Shown here piece after piece: positions 59,864 to 64,000 of a stretch of DNA of 64,000 nt. Location of the stretch: NCBI RefSeq assembly GCF_003946205.1, contig NZ_RHOS01000008.1:1-64000 (forward strand), given 5' to 3'. The position numbers and the translations under genes were made by a program. Within the stretch, counting starts at the first letter, position 1. Each line of letters opens with the position of its first letter. The stretch is from Companilactobacillus keshanensis (lineage in GTDB: Bacteria > Bacillota > Bacilli > Lactobacillales > Lactobacillaceae). The notes below the pieces were generated by a model, which was not told where the DNA came from, did no database searches, and worked only from the letters and a program-made list of their open reading frames with translations.

Positions 59864-60371
59864 TATTTACTGTCAACTCCTTAATATAAGAGTCAACTAA
59901 AGACTTTTGATCGTCTGCATTAAGCTCTTTAGAAATAACTCTTGAAGCTATTTCTAAAGACAAGTTTGCGATGTCATTTTGGGCATCTTGCATAGCATCT
60001 TGTTTTGCCTTTTCAGCATCTTGTTTGGCTTTTGTTCTTACAGTTTCAGCTTCACTATGAGCGTCTGCTACGATGGTCTTCTTTTGTGAATCACCATTGT
60101 CTTTAGCTTTGTTGACGATCTCAATTGCTTCAGCACGTGAATTTTTAAGTGCTTCTTCACGTTCCTTACCCAGCTTGTCCGCACGTGCACGTTCTTGATC
60201 AGCATAATCTAAGTCTCCAGAGATTTTTTCTGATCTGGCATCCATCATCTTTGTGACGGGACCCCATGCATAGTGTTTAACAGCTAGCGATAACAGGATA
60301 AAAGAAATAAGAATAAAAAGCATATCACCTAAAGCTATTTTGCTTGCTCCGAGTACTAATAAACTTGCCAA
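59850..60371 (-). CDS. atpF: ATP synthase Fo subunit b
   Basis: Subunit b is the membrane-anchored peripheral stalk. The 173 residues have one N-terminal membrane helix (DMLFILISFILLSLAVKHYAW) and a long charged helix rich in Ala, Lys, Glu and Arg. I prefer the TTG at 60371, 9 bp after GGAG, over a TTG at 60380 that directly abuts it. A terminator-like hairpin separates it from atpE. It overlaps atpH by 14 bp. Confidence 0.95.
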   Translation of the reverse strand: MASLLVLGASKIALGDMLFILISFILLSLAVKHYAWGPVTKMMDARSEKISGDLDYADQERARADKLGKEREEALKNSRAEAIEIVNKAKDNGDSQKKTIVADAHSEAETVRTKAKQDAEKAKQDAMQDAQNDIANLSLEIASRVISKELNADDQKSLVDSYIKELTVNNETK

Positions 60372-60403
60372 TATTCTCAACTCCTTCCTTTCCTATAAAA
60401 CAT

Positions 60404-60431
60404 AAAAAAGGCGATTATATTTTTTATCGCC
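60404..60431 (-). terminator. Terminator-like hairpin between atpE and atpF
   Basis: GGCGAT and ATCGCC pair around a ten-base loop and are followed by T6 on the minus strand, 15 bp after the atpE stop. The operon continues with atpF, so this is likely partial attenuation. Confidence 0.7.
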
Positions 60432-60445
60432 AACTAATGTATGTA

Positions 60446-60661
<216 letters not shown>

Positions 60662-60684
60662 TTAAAAATCCTCCAATATAAAAG

Positions 60685-61395
60685 TTATTCTCTTTCCATT
60701 TTACGTGAAATATAAACCATAGATAATGTGGTAAATACATACGCTTGGATGGCTCCAATAAAGACTGAAAAGCCTTGCCAGATCATTTCTACCGGAATGG
60801 CAACAACAAATGATACTAGGCCAAAACTCTTAGCAACAGTTCCAATAAGTGCAAGAAGTACTTCACCGGCAAATATATTACCGTAAAGACGCAATGACAA
60901 CGTTAAGAAGTTCGTAAACTCCTCCAGAAGGTTAATTGGTAGCAAAAAGCTCACCGGTCTCGCATAATTGGACAAGTATGTGCCGAATCCGAATTTCTTT
61001 ACAGAATAGTAATGTGCCAGCATTAACGAAATTAAAGCTAGTGACATGGTAATTAACGGATTAGTTGTTGGCGACTTAATATACGTGAAACCATCAACCT
61101 TGATTTGGAATATTAATCCTAGTTGGTTAGATACAAAGATAAACAAGAATAATACAAATGCGTAAAGACTAAATCGACTACCTGAACCATCCGGAAACGC
61201 CGATTTAACAATACTATCTGTAAAATCAATCATCCACTCTAAAACGTTTTGAGCTTTTCCTGGCCTCATGGTAATTTTTCGTGATAACGAAAAAACTAGA
61301 ATAAAAACAAGAATAGCCGAAACAAGTGCTGATAAATCGTTTGCAACATTGAATTTTAACCCTAAGAACTCAATAAACTTGTACTTATCATCCAA
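60685..61395 (-). CDS. atpB: ATP synthase Fo subunit a
   Basis: Subunit a forms the proton channel next to the c ring. The 236 residues have five to six membrane helices, with the essential arginine in FLTLSLRLYGNIFAGEVLL. It starts with TTG at 61395, 6 bp after GGGGG. It is the first gene of the operon; no atpI gene precedes it. A TTGAAT box and a weak AT-rich -10 lie about 60-90 bp upstream. Confidence 0.97.
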   Translation of the reverse strand: MDDKYKFIEFLGLKFNVANDLSALVSAILVFILVFSLSRKITMRPGKAQNVLEWMIDFTDSIVKSAFPDGSGSRFSLYAFVLFLFIFVSNQLGLIFQIKVDGFTYIKSPTTNPLITMSLALISLMLAHYYSVKKFGFGTYLSNYARPVSFLLPINLLEEFTNFLTLSLRLYGNIFAGEVLLALIGTVAKSFGLVSFVVAIPVEMIWQGFSVFIGAIQAYVFTTLSMVYISRKMERE

Positions 61396-61483
61396 TAATA
61401 ACCCCCCTTTCTTTACTTATTGAAAACATATTGATACCTCAAAATAATAACACTATAAAAAAAATATTCAAACAGTGTTTTTT
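61396..61483 (-). promoter_or_regulatory. upp-atpB spacer: weak hairpin and probable atp promoter
   Basis: On the minus strand AACACT and AGTGTT pair around a 19-base AT-rich loop soon after the upp stop, with a poor T run. TTGAAT within that loop is 17 bp from ATTATT, a possible atp promoter. Either could be right; no other promoter candidate was seen. Confidence 0.4.
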
Positions 61484-62113
61484 TTATTTAGTACCAAATA
61501 ATCTGTCTCCAGCATCACCTAAACCAGGGAAAATGTAACCACTATCAGTAATTCTTTCGTCAAGTGAGGCAGCATAAATATCAACATCAGGATGTGCATC
61601 TTGTACCGCTTTTACACCTTCTGGTGCAGCAACTAAAACAACAAGTCTCATGTGCTTTGCTCCACGCTTCTTCAATGCATCAATGGCCATGTTAGCTGAT
61701 CCACCAGTAGCAAGCATTGGATCAACGATAAATAGATCACGTTGATCAATGTCACTAGGAAGCTTCACAAAATATTCGTGTGGTTGAAGAGTCTTCTCAT
61801 CACGGTACATGCCGATATGACCGACTTTAGCGGCTGGTATTAATTCCAAAACACCATCGACCATTCCCAGTCCAGCACGAAGAATAGGAATAACGGCCAA
61901 TTTCTTTCCGGCTAAAACTTTTTGTGTTGATTTGCCCATAGGTGTCTCAACTTCTACATCCTTTAATGGTAAATCTCTAGTGATTTCATAAACCATCAAT
62001 TCACCAATTTCATTGGCCACTTCACGGAAAACTTTTGTTCCTGTGTGTTTGCTTCTAATGATTGTTAGTTTGTGTTGAATTAATGGGTGGTTCAGTACTT
62101 GAAATTTAGACAT
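61484..62113 (-). CDS. upp: Uracil phosphoribosyltransferase
   Basis: Upp makes UMP from uracil and PRPP in pyrimidine salvage. The 209 residues show the N-terminal [15 protein letters not shown], the PRPP-binding loop [14 protein letters not shown], and the uracil-binding end [16 protein letters not shown]. Length is typical. It lies 11 bp after ywlC and before the atp operon, the common Firmicutes neighbourhood; glyA, often between ywlC and upp in this group, is absent here. Confidence 0.98.
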   Translation of the reverse strand: MSKFQVLNHPLIQHKLTIIRSKHTGTKVFREVANEIGELMVYEITRDLPLKDVEVETPMGKSTQKVLAGKKLAVIPILRAGLGMVDGVLELIPAAKVGHIGMYRDEKTLQPHEYFVKLPSDIDQRDLFIVDPMLATGGSANMAIDALKKRGAKHMRLVVLVAAPEGVKAVQDAHPDVDIYAASLDERITDSGYIFPGLGDAGDRLFGTK

Positions 62114-62124
62114 TATATTTCTCC

Positions 62125-63135
62125 TTATTTTTCGTAATGTTTTTGACCAGCAGATTTATTTAAACGGTTTCGATATGCATCCCCATGATCAGCATCAGGG
62201 AATCCCTGTGCCAATATATAGGTAACTTTTTCAGCATCCAGACTTCTTAATCCCGCAAAGAGATATTTTGAAGCAGAGATTACATCTTTACCTAATGAGA
62301 ATTTTCTGAAACTCTCAGGTGCTTTTTGAAGGATCTCATCAGTTGCTAGTATTCCGATAGGAACCTTCATATCCTGATACTCAGAAATTGCTTTAGGAAA
62401 ATCATTTGTAGCATCGACAATAATCACTTGTGCACTAGGAGCATAATGCTTGTATTTCATTCCGGGTGCCTTTGGAATTTCTTCGTCTTTAACTTTATGA
62501 TGATCACTTCTCACATTACCGATAACCTTTATCAAATCATCATATGTGATCATTCCAGGTCTTAGAATTGTTGGTACATCAACTGATAGGTCGATCACCG
62601 TTGATTCAACTCCTAAAAGTGTTGGACCATCATCTAGAATCGCAGCTATCTTGCCCTTTAAATCATGATAGACATGTTTTGCCAAAGTGGGGCTTGGTTT
62701 TCCACTTGTATTAGCAGAAGGTCCTACGATAGGTTTACCAAATTTTTCGATCAAATCTAGCGTAACCTTATTATTTGGCATTCTAAAAGCAGCGGTTGAA
62801 AGTCCACCTGTAACCTCTTTTGACAAAGCATTTTTCTGAATAGGCATGATAATCGTCAATGGACCCGGCCAGAAACTTTTCATTAACCTTTCAGCTAATG
62901 GCTTGTAATTATTGTCAGCATATTGCCAGACCATCTCAGGACTGGAAACATGTACGATCAAAGGATTATCACTGGGACGTCCTTTAGCCGCATAGACATT
63001 CTTAACGGCATCTGGTCTAGTTGCATCTGCACCCAAACCGTAAACTGTCTCAGTTGGAAATGCTACAAGTTGACCATCAGCTATGAAGTTAACCGCTTCT
63101 TGGATCTGTGAATCGTTTAGTATCTCTGTTTCCAA
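62125..63135 (-). CDS. ywlC: L-threonylcarbamoyladenylate synthase (Sua5/YwlC type)
   Basis: This enzyme makes threonylcarbamoyl-AMP for the t6A37 modification of tRNAs reading ANN codons. The 336 residues have a YrdC domain (1-210; [42 protein letters not shown]) and a C-terminal Sua5 domain (about 235-330), linked by [12 protein letters not shown]. That two-domain layout marks the Sua5 rather than short TsaC type. It lies 2 bp after prmC. Confidence 0.96.
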   Translation of the reverse strand: METEILNDSQIQEAVNFIADGQLVAFPTETVYGLGADATRPDAVKNVYAAKGRPSDNPLIVHVSSPEMVWQYADNNYKPLAERLMKSFWPGPLTIIMPIQKNALSKEVTGGLSTAAFRMPNNKVTLDLIEKFGKPIVGPSANTSGKPSPTLAKHVYHDLKGKIAAILDDGPTLLGVESTVIDLSVDVPTILRPGMITYDDLIKVIGNVRSDHHKVKDEEIPKAPGMKYKHYAPSAQVIIVDATNDFPKAISEYQDMKVPIGILATDEILQKAPESFRKFSLGKDVISASKYLFAGLRSLDAEKVTYILAQGFPDADHGDAYRNRLNKSAGQKHYEK

Positions 63136-63137
63136 AT

Positions 63138-63989
63138 CTACACCCTCTCCTTCTTTGCTTTAAGATACCGATCATTACCATTAATATCCTTATAGAATTT
63201 TACCTGATATTTGGGCATATTATCATCAAAAATTTGTTTTATTTCAGATTTTTGATGATATCCAAATTCCATATAAAGTGAACCATCGATATTTAAATAT
63301 TGATCAGCAACTTTTGTTATATCCTGATAGAATTCTAAACCATTATTATCTCCATATAAAGCTAAATCCGGTTCATATTTAATAACACTGGGATCCATTA
63401 TCTTTTTTTCATCTAAGGAAATGTATGGTGGATTAGAAACAATCACATCAAATCTCTCATTATTGATTTCTTTAAATAAATCACTCTGTTTAAAGAAAAC
63501 ATTATTCGTCTGATAGTTATCGGCATTTAACTGAGCGACCTTTAGTGCATCTTCTGAAATATCAGTTGCCAAAATATCATCACCTGGAAAGGTTAAAGCC
63601 AAATTAATAGCAATGATACCTGAACCCGTACCAATATCCAAAATTGATTGTTTTTTATTAGAATGGTCAGAGATTATCCTCTGAACCATTTCCTCAGTCT
63701 CTTGTCTGGGAATCAATGTGTTTTCATTAACTGTAAAAGTTTTATCCATAAAATAGGCATAACCGAGTATATATTGAACTGGTTCATCCATCCCTAGGCG
63801 GACAATTCCGTCACGAAATTTATGTATGATATCACCAGGGACTATCTCATTACGATGAAGCTGTAGTTGAGTATAGTTAAATCCTGATAATTCTTCCATT
63901 AAATATTGCGCGTCTTCCGGATATTTATTTTGTTGTTTTAACATCAAAAAAGCCCTTTTCAGGGCATTAGAATAGTTTAGTCTCTCCAC
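63138..63989 (-). CDS. prmC: PrmC, release factor glutamine N5-methyltransferase
   Basis: PrmC methylates the GGQ glutamine of peptide release factors. The 283 residues have a helical N-terminal domain (1-90) and a SAM-binding domain with ILDIGTGSGIIAINLAL and the catalytic NPPYISL. The reading starts with GTG at 63989, only 11 bases from the window edge, so an upstream alternative cannot be excluded; prfA normally precedes it and is expected outside the window. A terminator-like hairpin lies inside codons 9-14. Confidence 0.93.
   Translation of the reverse strand: MERLNYSNALKRAFLMLKQQNKYPEDAQYLMEELSGFNYTQLQLHRNEIVPGDIIHKFRDGIVRLGMDEPVQYILGYAYFMDKTFTVNENTLIPRQETEEMVQRIISDHSNKKQSILDIGTGSGIIAINLALTFPGDDILATDISEDALKVAQLNADNYQTNNVFFKQSDLFKEINNERFDVIVSNPPYISLDEKKIMDPSVIKYEPDLALYGDNNGLEFYQDITKVADQYLNIDGSLYMEFGYHQKSEIKQIFDDNMPKYQVKFYKDINGNDRYLKAKKERV
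63946..63965 (-). terminator. Terminator-like hairpin inside the prmC 5' end
   Basis: GCCCT and AGGGC enclose a GAAA tetraloop, followed by T6 on the minus strand. It falls in the coding sequence for residues around LKRAF of PrmC, so it may attenuate transcription coming from the upstream gene. Confidence 0.5.
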
Positions 63990-64000
63990 TTTGAATTTGC

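Overview
The window is AT-rich chromosomal DNA from a low-GC Gram-positive bacterium of the family Lactobacillaceae. The evidence is the gene order (mraZ to divIVA-ileS division cluster, mreBCD-minCD, mbl-rodA, prmC-ywlC-upp-atp), T-box leaders on ileS and valS, a ThiT thiamine uptake gene under a TPP riboswitch, and small families largely confined to Lactobacillales (DUF1831, DUF2969, DUF4044, EpuA). A Companilactobacillus-like genome would fit, but genus is inference. Most genes lie on the minus strand. The plus-strand genes are an IS fragment, the fucosidase and its regulator, one 39-codon gene, and rpsD-rarA-(membrane protein)-usp.

Layout. 1-140: the right end of an IS3-family insertion sequence. 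174-4876: an accessory sugar locus, with a mannose-family PTS (IIAB, IIC, IID) divergent from an intracellular GH29 alpha-L-fucosidase and a GntR/UTRA regulator; two near-identical palindromes in the shared promoter region look like operators. 4987-8700: recD2, a TPR protein and a histidine phosphatase. 8901-14540: an operon with an MFS exporter, a Nudix hydrolase, a small tail-anchored protein, MTA/SAH nucleosidase, cysteine desulfurase, DUF1831 and MnmA. 14584-30788: the division and cell wall cluster mraZ-rsmH-ftsL-pbpB-mraY-murD-murG-divIB-ftsA-ftsZ-sepF-ylmG-ylmH-divIVA, followed by T-box-controlled ileS and a cold-shock-like gene. 31023-31142: a DUF4044 micro-ORF. 31187-31922: thiT with its riboswitch. 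31954-37869: mreB-mreC-mreD-minC-minD, radC and folC. 38000-40870: valS and its T-box. 40910-45099: thiI, its cysteine desulfurase, and ezrA. 45179-48827: rpsD with a long leader, rarA, a small membrane protein and usp. 48893-49756: an XRE/TPR regulator. 49858-54769: gcvH, rodA, DUF2969, yidD, epuA, mbl, murA and DUF1146. 54905-61395: the eight-gene F1Fo ATP synthase operon. 61484-63989: upp, ywlC and prmC (start at the window edge).

How it works together. Most of the window is growth machinery: septum formation (FtsZ/FtsA/SepF/EzrA/DivIB/FtsL/PBP2b, placed by MinCD and DivIVA), sidewall elongation (two MreB paralogues, MreCD, RodA), precursor synthesis (MurA/D/G, MraY), tRNA charging and thiolation (IleRS, ValRS, MnmA, ThiI, each thiolase beside its own desulfurase), translation (S4, PrmC, YwlC, RsmH) and energy supply. 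RNA-level control is prominent: two T-boxes, a TPP riboswitch, a probable S4 leader, and terminator-like hairpins placed inside the atp (atpE/atpF) and mre (mreB/mreC) operons.

I found no convincing wholly new system. The most noteworthy parts are the fucosidase/PTS locus with its twin operators, the intra-operon hairpins, the ileS T-box that starts inside the divIVA stop codon, the palindrome on the usp promoter, and several small unassigned genes. No tRNA, rRNA, CRISPR array or prophage was seen. No stretch above 300 bases lacks a gene.
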